From Paramecium pentaurelia (taxonomy: Eukaryota; Ciliophora; Oligohymenophorea; Peniculida; Parameciidae), in NCBI GenBank assembly GCA_905183005.1, contig CAJJDO010000022.1, positions 611,151 through 675,150 of the forward strand: a stretch of 64,000 nucleotides of DNA, written 5' to 3'. Below are positions 27,501 to 39,993 of the stretch, piece by piece (within the stretch, counting starts at the first letter, position 1; each line of letters starts with the position of its first letter). Under the pieces are notes generated by a model that was not told the DNA's origin, made no database searches, and was given only the letters and a program-made list of their open reading frames with translations. Both the position numbers and the translations under genes were made by a program.

Positions 27501-29954
27501 TAATTCATATGCTTACCACCAAATATAATTTTTATATATGAAGGTGGAATGTGAGTAGCCTCTATTTCTACTCTATAGACTCCATTACCTTCCCCATAAC
27601 TTACAATATAACCAACAGCTTTTCTTAATGGATTACTGTAAGAGAACATAACAAAATACCACATACTATCCATGTTTTCATTTAAAGCAACTGCCTTATC
27701 TTTAGTCTTCAATTTTTCACTTGTATCATATGTGCTGAAAACAAAGGAATTATCAAACATGAATATTGCCAAAGCTCTATCTCCATAAAATGAAAAATCT
27801 TCATATTCCTCATTAATGGTCATTCTTGATAAGAAATAGTATTCACCATCTTCTCTACTATGCTCCTTAACTCCATGTTCCGTATATCTCACCCAATATC
27901 CATATCCATATTCAGATGAATCTTGAAGTAATGATCTATCAGTAAATTCAAATTATTCTGTTGGCTCACCATCAAAATCTGAATTTTAATATTTTGTATT
28001 CACAGCTATAACTTTTCTTTCTTAAACACGACCTGAATTAGCTCTATGTTTTGGTGGTTAAAATTATGTTGGTTCATTTGGATTAGGTTCTTCTCTTAAT
28101 GATTAGATTTTTAATGAACGATCATCACTAGATTTTTATTTTTTCATTTTCTTTTCATCATCTTAGTTCTTAGGTGGTTCTTTATGATTTTCATCTTATT
28201 TCTATTCACTTTCTTATTTTTATTCACTTTCTTATTTCTATTCTCCTTCTTATTTCAATTCACCTTCTTATTTCTATTCACTTTCTTATTTTTATTCACT
28301 TTCTTCTTTCTAATCACCTTCTTATTTTTTATCATCAGTTTTATGTTCATCAACTCTTTTAACTTTTGATGATTCAATTTAAATATCTTTTTTATCATCT
28401 TAACTTTTAGATTGATTATCAACAACTATATCTTCATCATTTTCTGTTTTTTAATTATCACTACTATCTTAGGTTGATTTTTAATCTCCTTTTTCTTCGA
28501 CCTTTGATTCTTAATTTGTATTTTATGTTTCTTATGTACCTGATTCTGAATCATCAGTGCTTGTTGTTTTTGAAGATTCTTATGTAGTCTTTTTTTATGT
28601 TTATTCTTAAGATGATTAATCAGTTGATTCTTATTTTTAATTTTATTAAGAATCATTTTTATTTGTATCTTTTTTTTCATCACTTTCATCATCTTTTACA
28701 TCAGTCTTATTATCTGTTTCAACTTCAGTAGAATCATCATCAGCTTTTCCAATTGTAGATTTATCAACAGTCTAATTTTCTTTTGTTTCTGATTCAACTT
28801 ATGTTAATGGATTATCATGAGTTTCAACAATCACCTACTATTAATCAGTTTCAATATTTTCTTGATTTTAATCTCCATTTGTTTAATCTTTAGAATCTCC
28901 TTATACTTTCTCCTTATCATTATCAGTTTTTTTACTATCATCTTCATCATTATTTAGACCTTCTATTTTACTCACCTTAGCTGCCTACACTACGAATTCA
29001 GCCTCTTCTTATTAATTTTATTATTCATCAACAATCTCTTTAACTTCTCCTTCAATCTCATGACCTAAGGCAACATATCTTTTATTTCCTTTAATTTCTT
29101 CAACGATTTCTTTTGGCACTATTTTTTTAACTTGTTTTTTTTATGGTTTTTAGGTTTCATCCTAATAAGTTGGATATGTATAATGCTGAGGTTCATGATA
29201 AATGTAGTCAGAAGGAGTTTCAACATCTTCCTCTTCAAAATAATAATAAACTATTTCTTCTGGTTCTTCATCAAAATTTCTTACTTCATCATCAGGGTCA
29301 TTATCTATAATTATAGTAGGTTTTTTTATTTCTTGGTCACACACTCTTTTTAATGTTTGAAGCTAACTTATCTTTTATCTCAGACCTTGAGTACGTTTTG
29401 CATATTAGCATTAATTTAAGTATTAGTGAATTTACTCTTAAGTCTACCTCAAATGAGCTATGATTTTATTTGCTAGAGCAATCTTTTCCTCATTAGCTAA
29501 GTTAGAATAAAAATGAATACTTTAAGTGCCATTTAATTAAGCTACATATTCAAGGGCATCTTCTACTTTACAAGCTGCCCATTTGTTTTATGTAAATATA
29601 CTTTGTAGTGATTTACTCACTTTGCTTTATATTTGCAAAAGCATAGATGAATGAATGACTGATATTGTACCTTTAGCTTTTTCTACTATGCTTATAACTT
29701 AATTAATTATTGCAAGATCCTTGATTAATTGTTCTCGATTATCTATAATATCAACCCATCTAGCCAACTCTCCGATTGTGTATTCAAAATCGATGTGGCA
29801 ATTTAAACGAGAAACATCTAGATTTTATGCTTCAGTGTAGGTCATCCCTGAAATTTTATATAAATGTACCTTGAGTTCTAAGCTCTGATGCTTCTATTTT
29901 GGTAGAGATAACCACAACCATCAACAACAAGAATGTTATTAAGGTTTTCTTCAT
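21538..29954 (-). CDS. Giant secreted protein with about ten tandem LamG-like domains
   Basis: Only two introns, complement(29848..29869) and (21733..21757), interrupt 2,789 residues. A signal peptide opens the protein (KKTLITFLLLMVVVISTK). Residues about 25-200 form a helical, coiled-coil-like head (ELARWVDIIDNREQLIKDL). An acidic low-complexity region of about 400 residues follows, with a six-residue E/S/Q/K repeat. The last ~2,100 residues are about ten copies of a ~213-residue unit, each with a GDRTL/GDRAL-type motif, a STYD/STYT motif, W-x-(Y/F)-(V/I)-Y-F-x-Y, and a G-x-G-(S/A)-(F/Y) turn. That pattern suggests a concanavalin-A/LamG sandwich. No transmembrane anchor is seen at the C-terminus. 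A surface-coat, adhesion or secretory-granule role is plausible but inferred. Confidence 0.8.
21600..27950 (-). repeat. Array of ten ~640-bp coding repeats (LamG-like units)
   Basis: The W-x-Y-V-Y-F core recurs at about 27.65, 27.0, 26.3, 25.7, 25.1, 24.4, 23.8, 23.2, 22.5 and 21.9 kb, a spacing of about 640 bp. The units are well diverged at the DNA level, so the array is old, not a recent expansion. Unit 1 (WYFVMFSYSNP) and unit 8 (WAYLYMAYNEN) are the most divergent. Confidence 0.75.
28196..28325 (-). repeat. 18-bp tandem repeat encoding a QKQESE-type hexapeptide
   Basis: On the coding strand the hexamer reads E-S/G-E-Q/L-K-Q in about six or seven successive copies. It lies in the acidic linker of the giant secreted protein. 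All units are multiples of three, so copy-number change would not break the frame. Confidence 0.8.
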
Positions 29955-30895
29955 TTATGTTAAAAATATATATGCTTTAAACCGTTTTTATATTTGCTAT
30001 TAAATTTATTCTTCCCTAAATACACTAATACATGGTCACTATATTTAGATAATAGTAAGATTTTAAGCTCTCCTTAATGGAATACACTCTCTCCTCTTTT
30101 ATAAAAAATAGACTAAATAATAAAATTATTATATGCCTTTGATAATATTCCTAAAGATTATTAAAAAATTTATAACAATTTTTTTATTATTTCAGAATAC
30201 CCCAGACTCAAAAAAATTAGCAATCAAATTAGACTAAGAAAATATTATACAAATTTGTTAAAATATAGTTTATTTATTAATTAAATAAAAACTTATGAAT
30301 TTTAATTCTTTCTTAGATTCTATTTTAATACCAATAAGCTTAGTGCAATATTGTGAATCTGAATGTATTAATAAAAATATCAATTTATTTTCATAAAAAT
30401 TCAGCTTTATACATTTAAAATTAGTTACAATTATTTAATCTTCTCTCATAATATATAGTTCATCTATTAACAATTTCATATTCTTAATAATTGAATATTA
30501 AATAAAAATAAAAAATGGTTGATAGCAATTAATCCAAAATTTGAATAAGTTTTAAAATTAATAATCTATTTATTAAGAGTAATGGAGAAAATGAAAAAAA
30601 TAATTAAGTTGATCAAAAGATATTAAATAAAATAAAGAATTATCTGATATAATGAATTAATTGATGAAAGATATTATAAATTATTTTAGTTTTTTCATTT
30701 ATGAATAGAGATCATTCATATTTCTATTAATATTTTTAGAATATTATAATTACTTTATCTTTTGATCATTAAAAAAAAATAGAAATAATAAGAATCGATA
30801 TTATTGAATAATTTTGAAAATAAATTTTAATTTATAGTAAACTTCCAAAGATGGATTAGTTTTTAGTTTTGATTATAATATAATTAATTTATAAA
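29955..30895. other. AT-rich divergent intergenic region
   Basis: This separates the divergently transcribed giant gene and the kinase, so both promoters must lie here, though no motif can be named. A 75-residue open frame at 30295-30522 (plus) has a hydrophobic end but no other support. Confidence 0.5.
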
Positions 30896-33297
30896 ATGAG
30901 ACCAAAAGAATCAGATGTATATAAAAGAATTCGTTTATTGGGATAAGGATCATTTGGAAAGGCTTATCTTTGTGAATGTTTAAAAGATCATTCATTGTGT
31001 GTGATTAAACAAATGGACATGAGATACTTAAATGATTAAGAGAAAAAAGTAATTTATTTAGCTAAATAAATCAGGAAACATACAGAGAATTCAGAATAAT
31101 GTCTGAATTGAAGCATCCAAATATAATTAATTTTAGAGAGGTTTATAAGACAGTAAAAGGAAAATTATGTATAGTAATGGATTATGCTGAAGGTAATCAT
31201 ATATAAAATATAAATTAGGTGGTGATTTAGCATAAGTGTTAAAGAATACAGATGGATATATAGCAGAGTCTAGGATTTTGGACTGGTTTACTTAAATTTG
31301 TCTTGCAATAAAACATTGTCACGATCGTAAAATAATTCATCGAGATATAAAAACTTAAAATATGTTCCTAACAAAAGACATGAGAATTCGTTTAGGAGAT
31401 TTTGGGATAGCTAGATTATTGAACAATACGAAGGACAAAGCAAAAACAATGGTTGGTACTCCTTATTACTTGGCACCTGAATTATTGGAAAATAAACCAT
31501 ATAGTTTTAAAGGTGATATATGGTCTTTAGGAGTTATACTCTATGAAGTAATTCTAACAATAATTACAAATTAGATGTGTGCTAAGACTCCTCCATTTAC
31601 TGCTGAATCGTTGGCATAATTAGCTCTAAAAATAGTTCGTGGTTAATTTTAAGCTATTCCAAATGTTTATTCATCCCAATTAAGAACGTAAAACTAATCT
31701 TATATTTAAACAAAGATAGCCTTGTGAATTAGCTTCTAACAGTAAATCCTGAAAAAAGACCAGCTGTTCATTAAATTCTTAAGATGCCCATTATTACAAA
31801 TAGGATTAAGAATTTCCTATCAGAGACTATGAAGAGAAGTGAATTCGATCACACTATATTGCACAATTAGTAGATTCATCTGTCTGATACAACTATTCCT
31901 TTGATTGATGATTAAGATGCAAAAGGTGATTTAACAGAATAAACTTCTAAAGAGAATCATATAAAATAATTACCTGGAATAAAGAGTCCTCCTATAAATT
32001 TATAGAAATAAAAAAAAAATAGTGATTTAAAGAAATTACCTGAAATAAAATTATCCAAACCTGAAAGACCTCCGATAACAAGATAATAAACCAGTAGATA
32101 ATAATTAAATTAACTTCCAAATTAAAGAGCATAACCATCTACTCCTGAAGTAGGTATTATTAATAAACATAAAAATGGTCGTTTTATTACAAAAGAAAGT
32201 CCTGATTCTTATTAAGGTTCAGATTAAGTTATAGAAGAAGGAACTAAAAATAGTGAGTAAGAAAGTCCTAAATTCTTTAAAAAAAATATTGAAATTAAAC
32301 CTCATATAAAAAATTTAAAAGGTCTAACTAAATTAGATTAAATTTAGAAGATTAAATTAGGATTAAAATCAGAGGATGAATGTAAAAAGCCTATTTATCG
32401 AGTTCATGCATAACCTAAATTTTTTGAATTAAAAAAATAATAGGAACGTAAAGTTTCTGAAGAAATTATTTCTAGTCATAAAAAATAAGAAGAACAATAA
32501 TAGAATCAATTAGAAAAAATATCTGAAACTCCAGAATAAAAATTACTTAATTAATCAGTTTTTGATTTTTAAAATTCTGAAGAAAATTAAGATAATAACA
32601 AAAAATAAAGTATTCTTACACCTGCTTTTGAAATTCAGAAAGAATAATAATAATCTCAAGTACTTGATATTATTTAAAAGAAACCAGTAAAAATAAATAA
32701 AGAGTCAATATCTAAAACTGATGAAGAGAAAAATAAGAAAAAAATATACAAAATTATTTATAGAGATCCTTTTTAAAAAAAACCTGTCTAGAAACGAAAT
32801 AGTGAAGAAGACATGAAAGAAATGATAAATGAACTGAAAAATGTTCTTGTAAATAAATTACATATATCAATTAGTCGGATTAATAAAAAAAATTGGAAGA
32901 ACCTATTATTCAAAATGAAATTGATTCTGAAGATTCTAGAATATATTCTGAAGAATCAAGTGAAGATCTAAGAGATGATGCTGATACCTTACCACCATAA
33001 ACATAAGTTAATACATGGATGTAAAGTAATAATTCAGAGGCAGTTAATATATCAAAATCATAACCAGAACCAAGGAGGAAAATTAATAGTAATTAAAGAA
33101 ACCTAAAAGATAAATTGGTTGATGAATTGGGACTTCATTTTGAATAATTATTTAGATTAACTAAATTATGTTCACATTAAGAGGATTTAGGAAAATAACA
33201 TATAAAAATGGCTATTATGGATAATCTTAGAATTGATGAAAATAGGGCAGAAATTTGTGCAACTCTCTTGGTTACATTAGCCACAATTGGTTACTGA
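30896..33297 (+). CDS. NEK-like serine/threonine protein kinase
   Basis: Six exons (introns 31049-31074, 31193-31218, 31548-31574, 31688-31719, 32849-32874) encode 753 residues. The kinase domain is complete: glycine loop GQGSFG (16-21), Lys38 in VIKQ, HRDIKTQN (131-138), DFG (151-153), GTPYYLAPE and DIWSLGVILYE, which is the NEK (NIMA-related) pattern. The remaining ~500 residues are a polar, Q/K-rich, probably disordered tail ending in a short folded segment (EICATLLVTLATIGY). NEK kinases act in mitosis and in control of ciliary length and basal bodies; they are expanded in ciliates. Substrates cannot be read from the sequence. Confidence 0.92.
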
Positions 33298-33468
33298 TAT
33301 TTTTGAACTTTAAAAAGTTTTTCAAGTTTTGATTTAATTTCATTCTTCAACATATATATTATATAACAAAAAGAGGAACAATAAAGAGATCATTCAAATT
33401 TACTTATAATTTTTTTATAAAATGAAGAAATATATATTAATAAATAAAATAGAAGCAAAATAAATATC

Positions 33469-34907
33469 ATGATTGACAAAGATTTTATGCAAGATTTAGA
33501 AGAAGAGGAAGAACAATAAATTATAGAGGTAAAACAATAGATTGAGGATGAAACCACTTGTTCTTTACTAAAAGATAATAAATTTCTATAGCATTACCAA
33601 AGAGTTTTAGAAGTATCTGCTTATCAAATCTAAGATGAAACAATAGATGCAAGTCATGAAGAATATCATCTAATTTTAAGATCAAATGAATATAGTACAA
33701 TCATTGATTAAGAGTATTAATTTTCAATAAAAAAAGGATTTTAAATATACATAAATAATTGAAAGATGTTTACCATAAAAAGTTTCCAGAATTGGAAAAA
33801 ATAATCATAAATCCAATAGAATATGTTAAGATAGTCCGATTAATTCGAAATGCAATAGATCTTTAGTCTATAGATTTTTCATCACTTTTAAGTGGTTAAT
33901 AAGTTGTTGCTGTCAATATAGCAGCTAAACAATCATTAGTTGGTTAACTTTCAGAGGAAGATATTTCTTTGGTTGATTAATTGTGTCATAAGATTGAAAC
34001 TTTAGATAACTACAATTAAAAAAGTAAATATTAAATAATATTATTAGTCATATGTTATATTGAATCAAGAATGAAATATATAGCTCCAAATGTTTCAGCC
34101 TTAATAGGTACATAATTGGCTTCAAAATTGATGGCAGCTGCCGGAGGAATAGAAAAGTTAGCTAATATGCCAGCAGGTAATATCTAAGTAATGGGAAGTG
34201 TTAAGAAAAATATGTTGGGAATGAGTAGAGCAATGCATAATAGAAACACTGGTTATTTTGGAACATTAGAAATTGTACAGAAAGCATCAGGGAAATTACA
34301 GAATTAAATTGTAAGGATGTTAGCAACAAATGTAGCCAAAGCTGCAAGAGTTGATAATATGAAGACTTGTCCCAAAGGAAATGTAGGAGAAGATTTAAGA
34401 ATAAAAATGATGAAAAGATATTAAAAAATATAGGAGCCTCCTCCTGCAAAATTAGAGAAACCTTTACCTATTCCGGATGAAAATAAAAAGAGAAGAAGAG
34501 GAGGAAAAAGGTTTAGAAAATAAAAAGAAAGATTGGCTATGACAGAAGTGAGGAAATATGCAAATAGATTAAAGTTTGGATTGGAGGCTGAGGATGAAAT
34601 TAAAGATACAGGAATTGGGTTGGGAATGTTAAGTTAAGGTATTGGTAAAGTGAAGTTACACATCAAAAAAGATAAACCAATTGGTCTAAGCAAAAAATTA
34701 TAATAAAGACTTGCACAAACTAAGACTTAATCTGGAGGTGGTACAGGTGGATTAACTTCAAGCATTGCTTTTACACCTACATAAGGAATTGAGTTAATAA
34801 ATCCAGAACCTGGATATTTATCAAAGGTTCCTGATTAGTATTTTAATAGAGAATCTGGGTTTAGAACTGTTTTAAGAAAGGAAAGAGAATTTGGAAGATA
34901 GCATTGA
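33469..34907 (+). CDS. PRPF31: U4/U6 snRNP protein PRP31
   Basis: Introns at 33714-33736 and 34024-34047 give 463 residues. The protein has the NOSIC/Nop fold of PRP31: a coiled coil, KFPELEKI, then YIESRMKYIAPNVSALIG and the Nop core with KLMAAAGGIEKLANMPAGNI, which matches the PRP31 U4 snRNA/15.5K interface. The C-terminus keeps the family end (RFRKQKERLAMTEVRKYANR, SSIAFTPTQGIELINP). PRP31 bridges U4 snRNA and 15.5K to U6/U5 proteins in the tri-snRNP. Length is close to that of human PRPF31 (499). Its neighbours do not form a splicing cluster. Confidence 0.96.
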
Positions 34908-35127
34908 TTAGTTTATTTAGTTTAATTTTTAAACACATAAATATAAATTAATTTTGTATATTGTCATTACATCTAAATAATTAAATAGGTTTTTAGTATT
35001 ATGTGAATGGTAAACAACATAATCTCATTATACTAATGATATTAGTGAGAAATACTAATATTTTTGAAGGTTAGTTCCAAAAAGAGGGAATAAAAGTTGT
35101 TTCATAATAATTATTATTAATTTAAAT

Positions 35128-36708
35128 ATGATATAAAGTTCCACTCGTAACCGTTCTGAGCAATTAATCTATTAACGCAGACAATAAGAATAATAAGTGG
35201 GCAAGTTGAACACTAAGTTAAGATAGGAGCATTATGAAAAAACCTTTGCAGCTTGGGAAAATAAGGGAAAGGATGTTGCCAATATGTAATATACAAAGAA
35301 TAGGTTTGCAAAATATTATATAAAAAGACTGCAATAGATAAGAACTGAGGCTGAAGCACATAAAAATTAAAGAAAAGAAAAATTGGCTGCATTGTTAAAT
35401 TCTGAACATTAATAATATTAACAAGAAATTAAGGCTATGGTTGAAACTCCAGAATAGGTTAAGGAGAGAATGATGAAAGAAGTAGCAGAATTAAAATAAA
35501 GAAAAGAATTTGAGAGAGCTAAGTAGGCAGAAGCTGCATATGAAAGAAGATTCAGAGATAATGCAGATGAACTCAGATTGGTAAACTAGTAATTTAATGA
35601 ATAATAAACTGTTGCTTATAGGAATATGTAGATGATGGAAAAATAGAAAATGTTGGAGGATTAATATGAAGGTATTTTTAATTTAAAATCTAATACTAGA
35701 GGAAATGATATATGCTGAATTATATAGAAGGGAAATTTTAAAGAAGGAAAGACTAGAAAAAGAAAAAGAGATTTAATAGAAAGCTAAAGTAGATGAAAGG
35801 AATAAAGTTTTAGGGATTTAGTCTACAATGAATGTGAATAAGTTTTAAAGAATTAAGGATGAGATTGAATAAGAGAAGCAGATGCTTGTAAAATAATAAA
35901 AAGATTAAAATTTTAGAGAGAAGAATGGAAGAGAGAAGAGGAGAGACATAAATAAAGAGAAATTTAACATTTGAATTATAAAAAGGAAATAAATTCAGAA
36001 ATTGCATTAAATAATGAATAATAAAAAGAGTATAAAAAATAAATGAAGCAAGAAGAGAAGAAATAAGATAAAGAAATGATATAATAAGTTTTAGAAAGAG
36101 AAGAGGCTATAGCTAGGATGGAATAGGCTGAAAAACTTAGATAAAAAGAAGAAACAAGATAATTTTTACTTAATTTTAAAAATAGAACAAATGAATATAG
36201 TGTAAATGATTAATTGAAAGAAAGATTAATTAATGAAGAGAATACTCGTTAATGGGAAACTAAAGAGGCTAAATGGAAGGCTGAAGATGTAATTATACAA
36301 ATAATTTTAGGATGCTAGAGTTAAATTAATGTATGAAGTTTATGCATAGAGAGCAGAAAATGTAGAGTTAAAGAGGAAACTTATAGAGGATGAAAAAAAT
36401 ATTAAATAGTAAGATAAAGTGGAATTATTACGATAGTTGGATTTATATTAAAAAGAGCTTGAGGAAAAATAACGCTTAGAATAAGAAGTATTATATAATT
36501 TTATTTGAAGAAAATTATGTAAACCAAACATAATTTGTTAAATCAAATGGATGAGAAGAAATAAAGATAACAATAATTAAGAGATAAAAAACAGCAAGAA
36601 GAAGAAGATCTTCGAAGGAAGAAGGAAGAATATGATAAAAAAATAGAAATGGAAAAAGCTAAAGGGCGTGTTTTGCTAGATGAACTTAGAAAATAAAGAC
36701 CTTATTGA
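35128..36708 (+). CDS. CFAP53: Cilia- and flagella-associated protein 53
   Basis: Five exons (introns 35672-35699, 35888-35916, 36289-36310, 36488-36510), 492 residues. It is almost wholly a charged coiled coil of the trichohyalin-plectin-homology type. Landmarks match CFAP53: AALLNSEHQQYQQEI, then ERMMKEVAELKQRKEFERAK and RFRDNADELRLVNQQF, aligned with the LLALEENEY... and CEELRVEL blocks of the human protein. CFAP53 (CCDC11) is a microtubule inner protein of axonemal doublets. The family match is by eye in a coiled coil, so the related TPH proteins are the alternative. Confidence 0.78.
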
Positions 36709-36723
36709 AATATTATAATCAAT

Positions 36724-36888
36724 TCAAGTATATTATTCTAAGAGTCTTTTCTCGATAGTTCGATAATATTGTTTCTTTAAAAGTTTGATTTCAGCAGATT
36801 AAGTTTTCTTGTCATTCTTTTTGCATTAGATGATAGCTATGGCAGCAAGCTTATTATAGTATTCTATCTTATCCAATTTGTGTTGCAT
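36724..36888 (-). CDS. Small helical hypothetical protein
   Basis: A 54-residue frame with no intron, ending 15 bp from the convergent CFAP53 stop and starting 50 bp before the divergent RPS16 gene. It reads as one amphipathic helix rich in K and I (HKLDKIEYYNKLAAIAIIQ). The composition and the neat fit between neighbours favour a real gene, but nothing identifies it. Confidence 0.45.
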
Positions 36889-36938
36889 TGGCAGTTAATA
36901 TAAAAAATTGATTAAATTAAATTATTTAATTATTGGAT

Positions 36939-37432
36939 ATGTCAACTCCTCAAACAAAATCAAAATTGGTTCAAACTTTTGGTAGAAAGAAGAATGCTGT
37001 TGCTAGTGCAAGTGTAAGAGAAGGAAAGGGTACATAATACATTTAATCAAAGGTTTGGTTAGAGTGAATGGTGCTCCAATTGAATTGGTGAACCCAGCTC
37101 CTTTGAGACAAAAGGCTCTTGAACCACTTTTGCTTCTTGGTTAAGTCAGAACAGGTAGAATAGACATTAGAGTCACTGTAAGAGGTGGTGGAAGTACTGC
37201 ATAAATTTATGCTATCAGATAGGTAGAATGGCAATAATATATTGTATAGGCAATTAGCAAAGGTGTCGTGGCATACTATTAAAAATATGTAGATGAAACC
37301 TAAAAGAGAGAAATTAAAGATCTTTTATTGCAATATGATAGAACTCTCTTAGTTGCTGATCCAAGAAGATGTGAACCAAGAAAGTTCGGTGGTAAGGGTG
37401 CCAGAGCCAGAAGACAAAAGAGTTATAGATGA
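36939..37432 (+). CDS. RPS16: 40S ribosomal protein uS9 (RPS16)
   Basis: Introns at 37030-37052 and 37223-37249 give 147 residues, the normal eukaryotic length. Family hallmarks are present: QTFGRKKNAVASASV, VNGAPIELV, ITVRGGG-type strand (RVTVRGGGSTAQIYAIRQAI), and the C-terminal GGKGARARRQKSYR, whose terminal Arg reaches the P-site tRNA in the small subunit. No anomaly seen. Confidence 0.97.
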
Positions 37433-37474
37433 AAATTTTAATCACAGTACATTAAAAATAATATTAAATAATTA

Positions 37475-39383
37475 ATGGAATTTTAGTGTTGCTAATGTTA
37501 GACAGAATTCAATTAGGCAAGTCATTCTCCATTTGTTTTGCCAAGTTGTGGACATTCTGTTTGTTATAAGTGTGTTCATTAATATATATCTGGTGGTCAA
37601 TAATTAAAATGCAAAGAGGATGGGTAACAATAAAAAATATTAAAGAATTGAATGTAATGTCCATAGAGATCAAAAATGCTTTCCTTAAAATTAAAGTATT
37701 CTCACTATGCTTAAAAAGCGTTAATCGTCAGCAAAGAGTTTAACAACTTTTCAAACTCCTGATGATCAACATTCTTATAATTCTACTAAAGAAATGGGGG
37801 AGTGTTTTTCTGAAAAATCTACATCATAATTTTTATCAACAGAAGTTATTCCAAAGACATCAATATGTCAATTACATTAAAAAGAATTGGAACTTATATG
37901 TCAGGAAGATGGTTAATGTATTTGTGTTAATTGTGCTTTATTTGGACCTCATAAATTCCATAATTATCTACCTATTGAATAATTTTGGAAATAAATAGAG
38001 CTAACTGTTAATGAGATATCATGTTTATATAAATAAATTCAAAATGAAAGAAACAATAAAGAATAACTTGAAAAGTTACTATTATTAGGATTTAATCAAT
38101 AGTTATGTTGCATAAAATCAAAGATTGATTTATATTTTAGCGATTTGAATAAATAAATAGATGAAATCAAGATCCAGACTCTTCATAAAATTAATTAGGC
38201 TTATGAGAATTCATAAGAGATTATTCTAAATAAAATTGATAGTGAGTTTTCACATCTATAAATTGAAGCAGATTAATGGCTTAATTAAGCTAGCTATTAA
38301 TTAAGTCAATTAGTAGATGAATCATAATAGTCAAAGTTTAGGAAATTCGATTAAATCATTATAAATTCTGGATAAACTATTTTGAAATAATTTAATTTAA
38401 TTAAAGAATCAATAACTATTTTAATTGATTCAACTTAGAAATCTCATGAAATATAGGTTCCTATATAAGTAATTTCTAATTATATTTCCTAATTAATGGG
38501 ACTAAATAATAATAAATATGAAAATACAAAGCAAGATTCTATAGGCCTTTTGCCTTCTGATCTTTCTGATAAAAATTTATAAAATGAATAAAATGAATTT
38601 CTATTGGTTGATAGATAACCTACTGAAGAAATAATTAAAATCACAGAAAAAAAACCTTTGAAAATAGATGTTGGAAAAGTTAAAAGAAACTCTGGAGTTT
38701 TTTCACCATCTTAATAACCTACTTAGCCAACTTCACCTGCATATGATGTATCAAAATAGATAAACTTCAATTCAGTCTAATCTTAATTCTCTAAATAAAA
38801 AGAAAGAAGTGCAACTTTATCAAATAGTGAATTACTTGAGACTTCCTAAATCTTAGTATAAAAGTAATCCAAATTTAATAATGGTATCTAAAATAGTAAT
38901 TAAAAATAACCTAAAAAATTTACAAATAATTAAAAAATGAATGAAAAACTATCTTAAACCTTAACTATAATTCATTAAGACAAAAATGAAATTGTAGATT
39001 TAAGTTAAATAGGTATATTCTTTTTAATAATTTAGATTTTAATGATTAAATAATTTAAATACTAGGAGAATATTTAAAAGGAACATAAAATATTAAGGTT
39101 TTGAAATTAAGTAAATGTTTATTAGTGGATGATTTATTTTAAAAATTAATGATAAATTTATCGGAATTCAAGTAAAAATTTATATAAATATAGGATTCAT
39201 ACTTTGCATCTTCAACAAAATTTATTAACAGAAAAATCCCTTGATTATATTTTAGTTCATTTGAAATAAAATCCTTAATCATAATTGAAATTATTTTATA
39301 TGAACTAAAATTCTATTGTAGCATCTAAAGCAAAGAAAAAAATAGATGAGCTTAAAAAATATGGTGTCTAAATATCATTATGA
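37475..39383 (+). CDS. RING/B-box protein with coiled coil and LRR-like C-terminus
   Basis: Four exons (introns 37624-37645, 39013-39035, 39172-39193), 614 residues. The N-terminus has a RING-type cluster (CCQCQTEF, then LPSCGHSVCYKCVHQY). Near residues 138-175 a B-box zinc finger follows (CQLHQKELELICQEDGQCIC, then FGPHKFH). A long coiled coil and a polar linker come next. The last ~100 residues resemble leucine-rich repeats (NIKVLKLSKCLLVDDLFQKL, HTLHLQQNLLTEKSLDYIL). RING plus B-box plus coiled coil is the TRIM tripartite order, so ubiquitin ligase activity is likely. The LRR tail in place of the usual B30.2 domain is unusual. Confidence 0.78.
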
Positions 39384-39993
39384 TTTTAATTAATTTTTAT
39401 TATATTGAATATTGTTTTATCAATTTTAGAATTATTTAGAATGAAGTAAAAATCATTATTTTTTTACCTTTTAAATAATTAAACTAGAGTTGCAAGTCTA
39501 TTAAAATAAATTTTTTTATTCAAAAAAGTAATATGAATAAAATAATTTAGAAATAAGTTTTGAATAATTAATTATAATTGATTAAAAAAAAGAAATTTAA
39601 TTTAATTTAGAACTATTTTGTTATAATTCTAAGAATAAAATTTTATAAATTATATATATTTTCATCAATTATTTTATTACTAAGATATTCATTTAAAATC
39701 TTAGTATATAAGTGATTAAATAAGTAAAATTAATTCCAGAATAAAAATTTAAGTGATAAAATATTTTTAAATTTCTATTATAAATAATTATTTAAGGAAC
39801 TCTTATGAATAAAATTAATTGATAAAATGAAGATAACATTTAAATAAAATTAATATAGTTTTTAATTATCTTATATAATTATGTTTGAATTATAACATAC
39901 TAATAGTTTCAAGACAAAATTTAGAATATCTTAAACTCTAAAATATAGAAATTAATATTATTAAGTTATTTGATAAAATTATTATTAATTAGA
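39384..39993. other. AT-rich convergent intergenic region
   Basis: About 600 bp between convergent stops, very AT-rich, with no frame or structured element that I can support. Confidence 0.6.

Noticed and set aside
28196..28325. CRISPR-like short repeat array
   Set aside because: Direct 18-bp units with no spacers, inside a coding frame, in a eukaryote.
28174..28369. Hydrophobic plus-strand frames rich in Phe and Leu
   Set aside because: They are the antisense shadow of the E/S/Q/K repeat in the giant minus-strand gene.
28426..28692. Lys/Gln-rich minus-strand ORF
   Set aside because: It is out of frame with the giant gene, whose frame is continuous through this region from both sides.
34201..34449. 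Minus-strand hydrophobic ORF
   Set aside because: Antisense to the conserved Nop core of PRP31.
37043..37234. Minus-strand Ser/Thr-rich ORF
   Set aside because: Antisense to RPS16 coding sequence.
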